Positions 40,260 to 49,310 of a DNA stretch of 64,000 nucleotides are shown here, piece by piece (the stretch's first letter is position 1; each line of letters begins with the position of its first letter). The notes under the pieces were generated by a model. The model made no database searches and was not told the origin of the DNA. It saw only the letters and a program-made list of their open reading frames with translations. A program made the translations under genes and the position numbers. The stretch is from Dyella telluris (lineage in GTDB: Bacteria; Pseudomonadota; Gammaproteobacteria; Xanthomonadales; Rhodanobacteraceae): the NCBI RefSeq assembly GCF_014297575.1, contig NZ_CP060412.1, positions 1,922,001 through 1,986,000 on the forward strand, written 5' to 3'.

Positions 40260-43200
40260 CTACGCCATGGCCGACCCCATCGCGCCCACGCGATCCAGAC
40301 GCTGGTTGACGTTGTTGAACTGATCGTTCATCTGCTGCCGCAACGCACCCACGCCGGAGTTCGCGTCGTAGTTGGCGATGGCCTGGTTGGTATAGGTATT
40401 GGCCGACTGCAGCGTCTGCTGTGCGGACGCATCGGTATAAGTCTTGGCCGTCGCCAGTGCCTGCGTGACCTGCGCACCGACCTGCCCGACGTTGGCGGCA
40501 TCCGTGGCGTTCACACCCGCTGCCACGTTGACGATCTGACGCTGGTTGGTAGCCGTGCCCACCGACACGGTGTTGGCCTGGCTGGCCACCGAGCCCTGGC
40601 CCAGTGCCACCGCGTTGGCCGCCGTGGCGGAAGCGCCCTGGCCGACGGCCGTGCCCGACGCTGCCGATACCGATGCGCTCTCGCCCACGGCCACGGCGTT
40701 CGTTGCCGCGGCGGCGATGCTGGTGTTGGCACCGACCGCCGTGCTGCCGTCCGCATTGACCTTCGCATTGCCACCGAACGCGGTGTCGTTCGGACCGTGC
40801 GCCAGCGCACCACCACCCACCGCGGTACCGTTGTCGCCGCTCACGCCCGTGCCCACCGCTGCGCCATTACCGATCGCCACAGCGTTGTTGCCGTTGGCGC
40901 TGGCATTGGCCGGCGTGCCACCTTGGCCGTTCACGGCGAAGGTGCCAGGCATGCCACCGCCACCCGTGCCGATCTGCTGGCTCAGCGTGGTGTAGTCGTT
41001 GGTGAGCGTGGACAGCGCACCATTGATGGCATTCGTCGCATTGGTGAACTGACCCATGTTCACCGCGTCCGTCGCCTGTACGCCCGCTGCAACGTTGTGG
41101 ATCTGCGTGCCGTTGGTGCCACCCAGCGTGATGCCCGCCTTGGTTGCATCGGCATACGACACGGCAAGCGAATTGCCGTTGCTGTCGAACACGCCGGCCG
41201 ATTGCAATTGCCCCAGGTTCACCGCGTCGGTCGCTTCCGTACCAGCGGCCACGTTGGTGATCTGGCGTTCCGCACCCACCGCACCCACCGACACTGAGTT
41301 GGCCCGATCAGCCACGGAACCGGCGCCGAGTGCCACGCTGTTGTCGGCGGTGGCCGTGGCACCGTAACCGATCGCCGTGGCGTAGCCATTGGTGGTCATG
41401 GTCGCGGCGCCGCTGCCGATGGCGGTATCTCCCGTACCCGCGGCGTATGCACCCGAGCCGGTAGCAAGGGAGTAATCACCCTCGGCATCGGCGTTGTAAC
41501 CGCTGGACAGGCTCTGCATGCCATTGGCCATCGCGTTGTTGCCAAAGGCCTGCGATTGCACGCCGGACGCCGCCGCCCCCACGCCTACCGCCATCGCCTG
41601 ATTCGCAGTGGCACTGGACGATGCACCGATAGCCACCGTATCGCTGATGTCCGGCGTGGGAAGTGGTGGGGTGGACTGGTTCTCCGTACCGCGCAACGGA
41701 TCGCCTGCGGTGGCGCCATTGCCGATGGCCATGTTGTTGCTGCCGGTGCCACCGCCTGCCCAGGCGTTGGTGCCGATGGCCTGGTCATTGGTCCACGCGG
41801 CAACCGCGTTGTAGCCGACCGCCACGGCACCGGTGCCCCAGGCCACGCTCTGCGCGCCGATCGCCGTGCCCTGGATCAGGTCGCCGCCCGCCGAGCCGTT
41901 GGCAACGGCATTGCGGCCGATGGCAACGCTGCTGTCGCCGTTGGTGTAGCTCTGGTAACCGATCGCGACCGCACCCGCGGTCTGGTCGGCATTGCTGTAG
42001 CCAACCGAGCCGGGCGTGACGGCAGAGTTGGAATAACCCGTAGCCGAACCCGCCGCGGTTGCGCCAGCACCCATGGCCACGCTGAAATCGCCGATCGATT
42101 GCGCACCGGCACCGTAAGCGCTGGAACCCACGCCGCTGGAACGCGCCATGCCCTGGCCGCCTGCGCCACCCGGACTGACGACACCCACACCGTTGACATC
42201 GAGCCAGCCACCCACTGCCGTGGAACCCGGACCGATCGCATAGCTGCCTGCACCGATCGCCACCGCGCCTTCACCGTAACCAATCGCCTGCGTACCGATG
42301 CCGATGGCATTGATGCTGCCCTGTGCCAGGCCCGCGCCGTAGCCAATGGCTACGCCGTACTGGCCACCGTAGGCGATGGCATTGGCGCCGATCACCACGC
42401 TGCCGGTGGCGTTCTGCACGAAACCACCCGACGCTGTCGTCTGCACAGCTTCTGCGCCATAACCGATCACCACGGCGCCATCGGCACCCACGTCGGCAAC
42501 GGCACCGCCCACGCCGGACAGCGCCGAGTTCCCCGACACCGTACCGCCGCCCGCGGAGATCGCGATGCTGTTGACGGCCAATGCCTTGCTGTTGGAGCCC
42601 ATGGCGGTCGAACCATCGGCGGTCGTTTCAGCGCCGTTGCCGATGGCCATCGAATAGGCGCCGTAAGTCGTGGCACCCTGACCCATGGCCATCGAACTCG
42701 CTGCCTGCGCCTGCGCACCATCGCCCACGGCCAGCGAGTAGTCGAGCAAGGCATACGCCTGATAGCCCACGGCCGTGGCGCCGACCACGCGGGTGTTGTT
42801 GTTGTAATCACCCACGAACGAGCCAGCGCCCACCGCGGTGGACTGCGTGGCGCCCATGATCTCGCTGCCCGCACCCATCGCTGTGTTGTTGCCAAGACCC
42901 AGATAGTTGCCCGGCCCTGCGATGATCTGCGTGTTGGGGCCAATGGCCACGCTGTTGGAGATGGCGTAGCCCGTCGCACCCACGGTCGACTTGTAGCCCA
43001 TCGCCATCGACGAAGAACCACCTGCCAGCGTGGAATATCCCAGCGCCATGGTGTCGCTGTAAGTCGCTTGCGCACCGTTGCCGAGTGCGATGGAGTAGCT
43101 GCCGCCCGCCGTGGTCGAGATGGCTGTTGCCGATGGGCTGCTTGCATTGCCGATGGCGATGGAACCGAGTGCCGTCGCCTGCGCACTGCCACCAATGGCC

Positions 43201-44036
43201 ATGCTGTTGACGCCGGCAGCCGTGGTCACCGCACCATTCGCACTCGGACTGCCGATGGCCAGGGCGTAGTTGTTCGTGCTCTGGGCGCCCTGACCCACGG
43301 CCATACTGTTGGTGCCCTGTGCGCTGGCCGCCGTACCGACCGCCATTGCCGCCGCACCTGTCGCCAGCGCTGCCTGGCCCACCGCGATGCCGGTGTCCGT
43401 GGCAGCGCTGGCGCCCGCACCCAGCGCCACGCTGTTGGCGCCGGTGGCCACTGCTGCCGTGCCCACGGCTGTCGCGCTGTTGCCGACGGCGTTCGCTCCC
43501 ACACCCATCGCTGCACCGTTGTCGCCCTGCGCCTGCGCACCCGTGCCCAACGCCATGCTGTTGGCACCAGACGCCGTTGCATTGGCACCCATGGCCACCG
43601 CACCGTTACCGACGGCGTTAGCGGCGCTGCCGACGGCCGTGCCGTTGTCGCCCTGCTCCTGCGCACCGGCGCCCAGCGCCGTACCGTTGCTGCCCGTGGC
43701 CACCGCGCCCGAACCCATCGCCGTGTCGCTGCTGCCAGCCACCGTTGCGTTGGTGGTGCCACCTGCCGCAGGACCCGACATGGCCCATGCACCCGAAGGA
43801 TCAGCCACCACCACCGTGCTGCCGGTGGCAGCGGTGGGCGTAGGTGGTGTCACGGTCGGTGGCGTAACGGCGGCGAAGGCACTGTTTGCCACCGCGCAGC
43901 CCAGCGTCAGCGCCACGACGGCCGCAAGTTTGCGCGAGCTTCGCGCGCGACCTTTGCCTTCCATACGTGCGAGTTCGGAAGCCACCACCATGGCGCCCAG
44001 CGACGGGCTCCAGATCTTGCTGTAGATCGTGTTCAC
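40260..44036 (-). CDS. trimeric autotransporter adhesin passenger, anchor removed by an amber codon
   Basis: 1258 residues. The start is a GTG at 44036 with an excellent GGGGAGGAA site. It opens the extended signal peptide of type V secretion (VNTIYSKIWSPSLGAMVVAS), followed by a hydrophobic core ending near NSAFAA. Most of the protein is Hia/YadA-like head repeats (about 14 residues, core A-V-G-x-x-A-x-A). Neck motifs (IVNVAAGVNATDAANVGQV) and a short coiled-coil stalk (NDQFNNVNQRLDRVGAM) follow. It ends at TAG directly before its own anchor domain. Without the anchor the passenger could not cross or stay in the outer membrane, so as read here the protein is probably periplasmic or degraded. 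It is paralogous to the gene at 49311, with a near-identical stalk. Confidence 0.88.
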   Translation of the reverse strand: MNTIYSKIWSPSLGAMVVASELARMEGKGRARSSRKLAAVVALTLGCAVANSAFAAVTPPTVTPPTPTAATGSTVVVADPSGAWAMSGPAAGGTTNATVAGSSDTAMGSGAVATGSNGTALGAGAQEQGDNGTAVGSAANAVGNGAVAMGANATASGANSMALGTGAQAQGDNGAAMGVGANAVGNSATAVGTAAVATGANSVALGAGASAATDTGIAVGQAALATGAAAMAVGTAASAQGTNSMAVGQGAQSTNNYALAIGSPSANGAVTTAAGVNSMAIGGSAQATALGSIAIGNASSPSATAISTTAGGSYSIALGNGAQATYSDTMALGYSTLAGGSSSMAMGYKSTVGATGYAISNSVAIGPNTQIIAGPGNYLGLGNNTAMGAGSEIMGATQSTAVGAGSFVGDYNNNTRVVGATAVGYQAYALLDYSLAVGDGAQAQAASSMAMGQGATTYGAYSMAIGNGAETTADGSTAMGSNSKALAVNSIAISAGGGTVSGNSALSGVGGAVADVGADGAVVIGYGAEAVQTTASGGFVQNATGSVVIGANAIAYGGQYGVAIGYGAGLAQGSINAIGIGTQAIGYGEGAVAIGAGSYAIGPGSTAVGGWLDVNGVGVVSPGGAGGQGMARSSGVGSSAYGAGAQSIGDFSVAMGAGATAAGSATGYSNSAVTPGSVGYSNADQTAGAVAIGYQSYTNGDSSVAIGRNAVANGSAGGDLIQGTAIGAQSVAWGTGAVAVGYNAVAAWTNDQAIGTNAWAGGGTGSNNMAIGNGATAGDPLRGTENQSTPPLPTPDISDTVAIGASSSATANQAMAVGVGAAASGVQSQAFGNNAMANGMQSLSSGYNADAEGDYSLATGSGAYAAGTGDTAIGSGAATMTTNGYATAIGYGATATADNSVALGAGSVADRANSVSVGAVGAERQITNVAAGTEATDAVNLGQLQSAGVFDSNGNSLAVSYADATKAGITLGGTNGTQIHNVAAGVQATDAVNMGQFTNATNAINGALSTLTNDYTTLSQQIGTGGGGMPGTFAVNGQGGTPANASANGNNAVAIGNGAAVGTGVSGDNGTAVGGGALAHGPNDTAFGGNAKVNADGSTAVGANTSIAAAATNAVAVGESASVSAASGTAVGQGASATAANAVALGQGSVASQANTVSVGTATNQRQIVNVAAGVNATDAANVGQVGAQVTQALATAKTYTDASAQQTLQSANTYTNQAIANYDANSGVGALRQQMNDQFNNVNQRLDRVGAMGSAMA

Positions 44037-44369
44037 CAGTTTCCTCCCCGAATGGCCGCCGGCTGCGTAGCCGCTCCCACGGCAGGCGTCATGCGGCCTC
44101 CCCACGGCCGATGACGCCAACGCTGACCCGCGACAAGCCTTGACGTGAGACGCAACTACGTCCCGTTTGTGTGATGCGGTCCGGAGATTCGACGAGGCGC
44201 GAAGGCAAGTCACGCACGCTCCCACACCAGCAGCACGCAACTCTCCAAGCTCACCAAAATTTTCTCTTGCTCACGCGAAGCAGGCGGGGAAGAATGAATA
44301 AAAGAGGTCGTGTCATCCGATGGGGATCGGTCAGGCACGGTGGAAGTAGGCAGTTTTCAGGGGGAATGC
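44037..44369. other. divergent promoter region
   Basis: Lies between the leftward TAA and rightward histidine kinase genes. It must contain both promoters, but I cannot place them. The frame of the kinase is open from 44310 (a GTG), yet the stronger ribosome site precedes 44370. Confidence 0.5.
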
Positions 44370-45815
44370 GTGACCATTCCAGGACTACGAGCCGTCAGGG
44401 AATGGCTGGACAGGGCGCCTACACGCGACCCTGTCGACCGTCTCAACGCTCGGTTCATCCAGATACTCATGATCGCGACCGGGTTGCAGGCGCTGCTGGT
44501 GCGCGTCTACTACATCGTCGTCGAACCGGCTTTGGCATTGCCTGCGGTGTGGTCCATCGCCGACATCACTGATCTCGGCGCGGACCTCGGCATCGTGATC
44601 GGCGCATGGGTCGGCGTGATGATGATCCGGCGCGGCCGCTTCAATCGCGGCATCCAGTTTTTCCTGTGCGTTTACCTGCTCACACTGGCCGCGAACTTCG
44701 CCACGACCGGGTACCGCCACGCGCCACCCGACCCCACGCCCACCCTTCTTCTCGCCATCGGCGGCGTGGTGCTTGGGCGACGCACGCTGTGGACGGTGTA
44801 CTTCGCCATCATCGGCTGCTTCGCGCTGGGACAACTCGGTGACGCGTGGTGGCTGCCAGGACCGAGGCACCCCTTCTGGTGGTCGTTTCACGCCTTGCCG
44901 ATGCTGATCGTGGCGTACCTGATGGTGGGCTTCGCCATCGACTGCACGACGCGTGCACTGCGACAGATGCTGTCCGATGCCGTGCAGCGCGGCGAGGCGC
45001 TGGCACGCACCAACGAATTGCTCAAGACCGAAATGGAAGAGCGCGAACGCACGCAGAACCAGCTCATTCATTCGCAGAAACTCGATGCCATCGGCCGCGC
45101 GGCCAGTGGCGTCGCCCACGATTTCGACAACGTGCTGAACGTGGTGCTGGGTTACGCCGCGCAACGCGAACAACTGGCGGACCTCGGCACGCCTGCCCTG
45201 CTCAATGCCATGCAGGGCATCGAACTGGCGGCGCTGCGCGCGCTCACCATCAGCCGCAAGCTGCTCAACTTCAGCCGGCAGGAAGTGGGCGTAAGCCAGG
45301 TGTTCGACGCGGCCACGGCTGTGGCGGAACTGGAGCCCATGCTGCATCAGCTGCTCGGCACCTACATCCAGCTCGAGTGCCGGATGCCGGCCATCGAACT
45401 GCCGCTGCAGCTTGATCGTGGGCAGTTCGAACTGATGATCCTCAACATCGCGGCGAACGCACGCGACGCCATGCCCGAAGGCGGCCAGTTCACGCTGCAT
45501 CTGGAGGCCGACAGCGGCTCTCGCTCGGTAAAGCTGACCCTGGCCGATTCCGGCACCGGCATGAGCGACGATGTGCGCGCCAAGGTTTTCGAGCCGTTCT
45601 ACACCACCAAGCCATTCGGCCGTGGCACGGGACTGGGGCTTTCCGTGGTAGCCAGCATGGTTGGTGCGGCACACGGATCCATCGACGTCGTCAGTGCGCC
45701 CATGCATGGCACAACCTTCATCATCCGCCTGCCGATTTACGGCGCGCCGATGACATCTTCACTGTTGGACGTCCAAACGGAATGCGACGCTCAGGACTCG
45801 CTGGCGAAAAGATAA
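44370..45815 (+). CDS. membrane-bound sensor histidine kinase
   Basis: 481 residues from the GTG at 44370 (site AGGGGGAA); a GTG at 44310 would add 20. The N-terminal half has about six hydrophobic segments (for example FIQILMIATGLQALLVRVYY, LGADLGIVIGAWVGVMMI, LPMLIVAYLMVGFA), a membrane sensor of unknown signal. A coiled linker precedes the HisKA-like box GVAHDFDNVLN (phosphorylated His). Then come the ATPase boxes: N LNIAANARDAM, G1 LADSGTGM, F FEPFYTTK and G2 GRGTGLGLSVV. The H-box resembles the HDFNN type. Its last 25 bp overlap the end of the convergent response regulator gene. The partner is probably that regulator, by proximity only. Confidence 0.9.
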   Translation: MTIPGLRAVREWLDRAPTRDPVDRLNARFIQILMIATGLQALLVRVYYIVVEPALALPAVWSIADITDLGADLGIVIGAWVGVMMIRRGRFNRGIQFFLCVYLLTLAANFATTGYRHAPPDPTPTLLLAIGGVVLGRRTLWTVYFAIIGCFALGQLGDAWWLPGPRHPFWWSFHALPMLIVAYLMVGFAIDCTTRALRQMLSDAVQRGEALARTNELLKTEMEERERTQNQLIHSQKLDAIGRAASGVAHDFDNVLNVVLGYAAQREQLADLGTPALLNAMQGIELAALRALTISRKLLNFSRQEVGVSQVFDAATAVAELEPMLHQLLGTYIQLECRMPAIELPLQLDRGQFELMILNIAANARDAMPEGGQFTLHLEADSGSRSVKLTLADSGTGMSDDVRAKVFEPFYTTKPFGRGTGLGLSVVASMVGAAHGSIDVVSAPMHGTTFIIRLPIYGAPMTSSLLDVQTECDAQDSLAKR

Positions 45816-46537
45816 CCCTGACCGCGCGACGTGAGCAGCGGCAGCGGCTGGCCTGCGGCATCCTGTGCCTTGCGGCGCAGGCGGTGCACCATCATTTCGA
45901 GACGGTGCGGATCGAACTCGTAGATGTCCGAGGTAAGCGCGCTGATCAGCTTTTCGCGCGACACCGGCTCGCCACGCACTGCCATCAACACACGCAGGAT
46001 GCATCGCTCCGGCGCCGTCAACGGCAAGGCATGGCCTGCAGGCGTCACCAGGCACCAGTCATCCGTATCCAGGCGCCAGCGGCCGAGGCCCGCCGACGGC
46101 GGCGATGAGCCGCCCACGCCTGGCGCACCGGCAAGGCGTCGCGCCACGCTGTGCAGCGTCGCTGCAAGAACTTCGATGTTCACCGGCTTGTTGAGAAACG
46201 CATCGGCACCGCGCGTCAGCGCCGTGACGTGATCGTCCATGCCGGTATTGCCGGTGAGCATGACGATGCCAAGCGTGGAGATCTCGCGCAGGTGGCGCAC
46301 CACATTGAGCCCGCTTTCATCAGGCAGGCCGATATCGAGCACCACCATGTCGAAGCGACGCGTCAGCATGTGGCGATAAAGATCCGCCGCCGAGCTCGCA
46401 CCCGTCACCTGGAAGCCGAAGTAGCGCAGGCCAGGAATGATGATGCCTTCGCGCAGCTGCGCATCATCCTCCAGCACACCGACGTGCCACGCGCGGTCGA
46501 GCGTCCGTGTGGTCATTTTCTGGGTTCCGTCGTTCAT
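45791..46537 (-). CDS. OmpR-family response regulator
   Basis: 248 residues from the ATG beginning MNDGTQ; ATGs at 46516 and a GTG at 46576 are alternatives and none has a clear ribosome site. The receiver domain has acidic pair EDD, phosphorylatable Asp in VVLDIGLP, Thr in LTGNT and Lys in FLNKPVN. A winged-helix DNA-binding domain follows (LPLTAPERCILRVLM, PHRLEMMVHRLRRKA, GQGYLFASES). Members bind direct repeats near promoters when phosphorylated. It is convergent with the histidine kinase, overlapping by 25 bp, and divergent from the sedolisin gene. It may control the surrounding adhesin and protease genes (inference). Confidence 0.9.
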   Translation of the reverse strand: MNDGTQKMTTRTLDRAWHVGVLEDDAQLREGIIIPGLRYFGFQVTGASSAADLYRHMLTRRFDMVVLDIGLPDESGLNVVRHLREISTLGIVMLTGNTGMDDHVTALTRGADAFLNKPVNIEVLAATLHSVARRLAGAPGVGGSSPPSAGLGRWRLDTDDWCLVTPAGHALPLTAPERCILRVLMAVRGEPVSREKLISALTSDIYEFDPHRLEMMVHRLRRKAQDAAGQPLPLLTSRGQGYLFASES

Positions 46538-46909
46538 GCGGCGTGCTGGCGAAAGTGGCGTGGAAAGTGTTGACACTCTGCGTGCGCGGCAACCGTCCCG
46601 TCAACAGTGAATTCAGGCCTTTTCTCGATTCCGATGCATTGCGCACAAGGACTTGCGTGCGTTTGTGTGGGCTGCGTGAGCATCGGTGAGGAAGGGTGTG
46701 GGTAGGTGCGTGTGTTGTGCGCCGCGTCTGGTGAAAGCTGGATTGAAGCCGTCACCCGGCTAGCACGTTGCGTTGCAGACCAGGAGAAGCCTCGCGGCGC
46801 GGGGCGTGATTCCCGGGATCGTCGCTAGTCGCCCGCGCTTGGGGAAGCGCGTGACGGACGTTCATTCGCATCGGGGCCGTACCGGCCCCGCACATTCCGG
46901 GGATCCAAG
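46538..46909. other. intergenic region with a leader hairpin
   Basis: No gene is seen. A 7-bp perfect stem GGGGCCG / CGGCCCC (46873-46889, loop TAC) lies 20 nt upstream of the sedolisin start and overlaps its likely ribosome-site leader. Elsewhere I recognise nothing. Confidence 0.5.
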
Positions 46910-49153
46910 ATGTCCAGTCGCATTCGCAAGACCCGCGCAAGCCTGCCCGCCTTCAAAGCCGCGCTGCCCGTGGCCCTCGCCCTCGCCTTCAGCCCGCTGG
47001 CGGCGCACGCCGCGGACTGGGCGCCCACGCACAGCCACGCTGCCCTGTTGAAGACCGTGACCAGCACGTCGGCCGGCGCCAACAAGGCTGCGGTTACGCA
47101 CACCAGTTACAAGGTCAATCGTCGCGGCCTGCCGCAAGTGCAGTCGATGGTGACCGCGCTGGACAACAGCAAGCCGCTGCACATCGCCGTGAGCCTGAAT
47201 CTGCGCAACACCGATCAGCTGCAGGCCTTCATCAAGGACGTCAACACGCCGGGCACCGCCGTGTTCGGCAAGTTCCTCACGCCCGATCAGTTCAAGGCGA
47301 GCTACTCGCCGACTGACGCGCAGGTTCAGGCCGTGATCGCGCATTTGCAGAAGTCCGGCTTCACGCATGTCTCCGTGTCGCCGAATAACACGCTGGTCTT
47401 TGCGGACGGCAACGCGGCCACCGTGGCCACGGCATTCAACGCCACCATGAAGACCTACTCGGAGAACGGCAAACAGCGCTTCGCCAATGACAGCGAAGTG
47501 ATGGTGCCGCAGGCACTCGGTGGCATCGTCGGCGCGGTGATCGGCCTGCAGAACATCGAGCACAAGCACCCGATGAACTTCCTCGGCAAGCCCGTGACGG
47601 AAACGGCGAGCACCACCACCCAGGCCACGGGCACGGCGGTGACGCATCCGACCACGCAGTTCCCGACGATCTACGACGCCGGCAACACGCCCACGGCATT
47701 CAACACCACCGTGGGTATCGTGACCTGGGGTGACGTCTCGCAGACGCAGGACGACCTGAACCTGATGACCGCATCGCAGGCCATGCCCACCACCAATGTG
47801 CGCGTGGTGCCGGTACCGCTGGGCAGCGCGGTCGACTTCTCGGACGATCCGGCTTCGGACACCGAATGGAACCTCGATTCGCAATCCATCGTCGGCGCCT
47901 CCGGCGGCGTCAAGCAGCTGGTGTTCTACACCGCCGCGAACGGCAAGGATGGTGCAGCGGATGAAGAGCTCACCGACGCGGGCATCACCGCTGCCTACAA
48001 CGCTGCCGTGACCGACAAGACACCCGCCAAGGTGATCAACGTGTCGCTGGGCGAAGACGAAACCGTGGCCAACCAGAGCGGCACGCAGACCGCGGACGAT
48101 GCCATCTTCGTGCAGGCCGTGGCGCAGGGTCAGACCTTCTCGGTGGCCTCGGGTGACCAGGGTGTCTATGTGAGCTCGGGCGGCGAATTCGCCAGCCCCA
48201 CCGGCGTCGTGTTCCCCTCCCCGTTCAGCCTTTCCAGCTATTCGGTGAGCGAACCGGCCACGTCGCCCAACGTGATTGCCGTGGGCGGCACCGAACTGAT
48301 GACCAACGGCACCGCCTGGGCCGGCGAGACCACGTGGAACGATGGCGTTGCACAAGCCGATGACGGCAACCTGCGCATCTGGGCCAGCACCGGCGGCAAG
48401 AGCCTGTTCGAGAACGCGCCGGCGTGGCAGGCCTCGGGCCTGGGCGCCAGCGTGCGCCAGGTACCGGATATCGCCTATGACGCATCCTCGGTGACGGGCG
48501 CGCAGATCATCATCGGTGGCCAGCGTTACTCGGTGGGCGGCACCAGCCTTGCATCGCCGATCTTCGTGGGCGTGTTCGCGCGCGTGCAGACCTATGCGAA
48601 CAACTCCATCGGTTTTCCGGCCAGCATGATGTATCGCGATTTCCCCACTCACGCGTCGGTGCTGCATGACGTGACCTCGGGCAACAACGGCCTGACCGCG
48701 AACGGCACCACCTATGGCTACAACGCTGGCACCGGCTGGGACTTCACCACCGGCTTCGGATCGCTGGACATCAGCCAGTTCAACGCGCTGGCCTACACCT
48801 GGGGCAATGGCAGCCCGGCGACCACCAACCCGCCGGTCGTACCCACCACGCTTACCAACGGCGTGGCGGTGACCACGCAGGGCCAGGCGGGCAGCAGCCA
48901 GCAATTCGTCCTCAATGTCACGGGCACGCCGACTACCCTGCTGATCCGCACGACGGGCGGCAGTGGCGACGTGTCGCTGTACGTGAAGCGCGGCAGCGCA
49001 GCCAGCGCCACCTCGTATGACTACTCGTCGGTGCATGCCAACTCGAACAACGAGTCGGTGGTGGTTCGCGCCCCTGCTGCGGGTACTTACTACATCACGG
49101 TGACGAGCCCGGCCATTTTTACCGGTGTGACGGTGCAGGGCACCTACAACTAA
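46910..49153 (+). CDS. sedolisin-family (S53) serine-carboxyl protease with C-terminal PPC-type domain
   Basis: 747 residues. A signal peptide ends near residue 35 (AHAAD). The Pro-kumamolisin propeptide spans about 65-215 (VFGKFLTPDQFKASYSPTD, typical). In the peptidase domain (about 245-625) the catalytic set is visible: Glu319 and Asp323 (DTEWNLDSQS), Asp416 (ASGDQG) and Ser546 (GGTSLASP). A C-terminal PPC-type beta-sandwich (about 640-747, GGSGDVSLYVKRG) follows. Related enzymes are xanthomonalisin and pseudomonalisin, active at acid pH and secreted by type II. A short hairpin and GGGGATCCAAG precede the ATG; a strong hairpin follows the stop. The second TAA gene follows on the same strand. 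Confidence 0.94.
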   Translation: MSSRIRKTRASLPAFKAALPVALALAFSPLAAHAADWAPTHSHAALLKTVTSTSAGANKAAVTHTSYKVNRRGLPQVQSMVTALDNSKPLHIAVSLNLRNTDQLQAFIKDVNTPGTAVFGKFLTPDQFKASYSPTDAQVQAVIAHLQKSGFTHVSVSPNNTLVFADGNAATVATAFNATMKTYSENGKQRFANDSEVMVPQALGGIVGAVIGLQNIEHKHPMNFLGKPVTETASTTTQATGTAVTHPTTQFPTIYDAGNTPTAFNTTVGIVTWGDVSQTQDDLNLMTASQAMPTTNVRVVPVPLGSAVDFSDDPASDTEWNLDSQSIVGASGGVKQLVFYTAANGKDGAADEELTDAGITAAYNAAVTDKTPAKVINVSLGEDETVANQSGTQTADDAIFVQAVAQGQTFSVASGDQGVYVSSGGEFASPTGVVFPSPFSLSSYSVSEPATSPNVIAVGGTELMTNGTAWAGETTWNDGVAQADDGNLRIWASTGGKSLFENAPAWQASGLGASVRQVPDIAYDASSVTGAQIIIGGQRYSVGGTSLASPIFVGVFARVQTYANNSIGFPASMMYRDFPTHASVLHDVTSGNNGLTANGTTYGYNAGTGWDFTTGFGSLDISQFNALAYTWGNGSPATTNPPVVPTTLTNGVAVTTQGQAGSSQQFVLNVTGTPTTLLIRTTGGSGDVSLYVKRGSAASATSYDYSSVHANSNNESVVVRAPAAGTYYITVTSPAIFTGVTVQGTYN

Positions 49154-49161
49154 GTGGCCAT

Positions 49162-49190
49162 CACCGGTCCGGCGCCCCGCCGGGCCGGTG
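49162..49190 (+). terminator. hairpin after the sedolisin gene
   Basis: A 13-bp stem CACCGGTCCGGCG / CGCCGGGCCGGTG (one T-G wobble) with a CCC loop and no T-run. It likely separates the protease transcript from the TAA gene, at least in part. Confidence 0.65.
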
Positions 49191-49310
49191 GTTCACCACA
49201 CCTCTGATTTCGAATCCGTGGACGTGCCTACGTTCACCGGCCCCGTATTCCTCGCGTGCGAGCAGACCCTTCAACGGCTGGCATCGCCGCAATCCCAGTG
49301 GGAGAACAGC

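Noticed and set aside
41556..44114. Long plus-strand frame opposite the first TAA
   Set aside because: It arises from the repeat composition of the TAA head (Ala/Val/Gly codons). No start site or known domain.
46570..46600. A TTGACA-like element as a promoter for the sedolisin gene
   Set aside because: It is more than 300 bp upstream and no matching -10 is seen at 16-18 bp.
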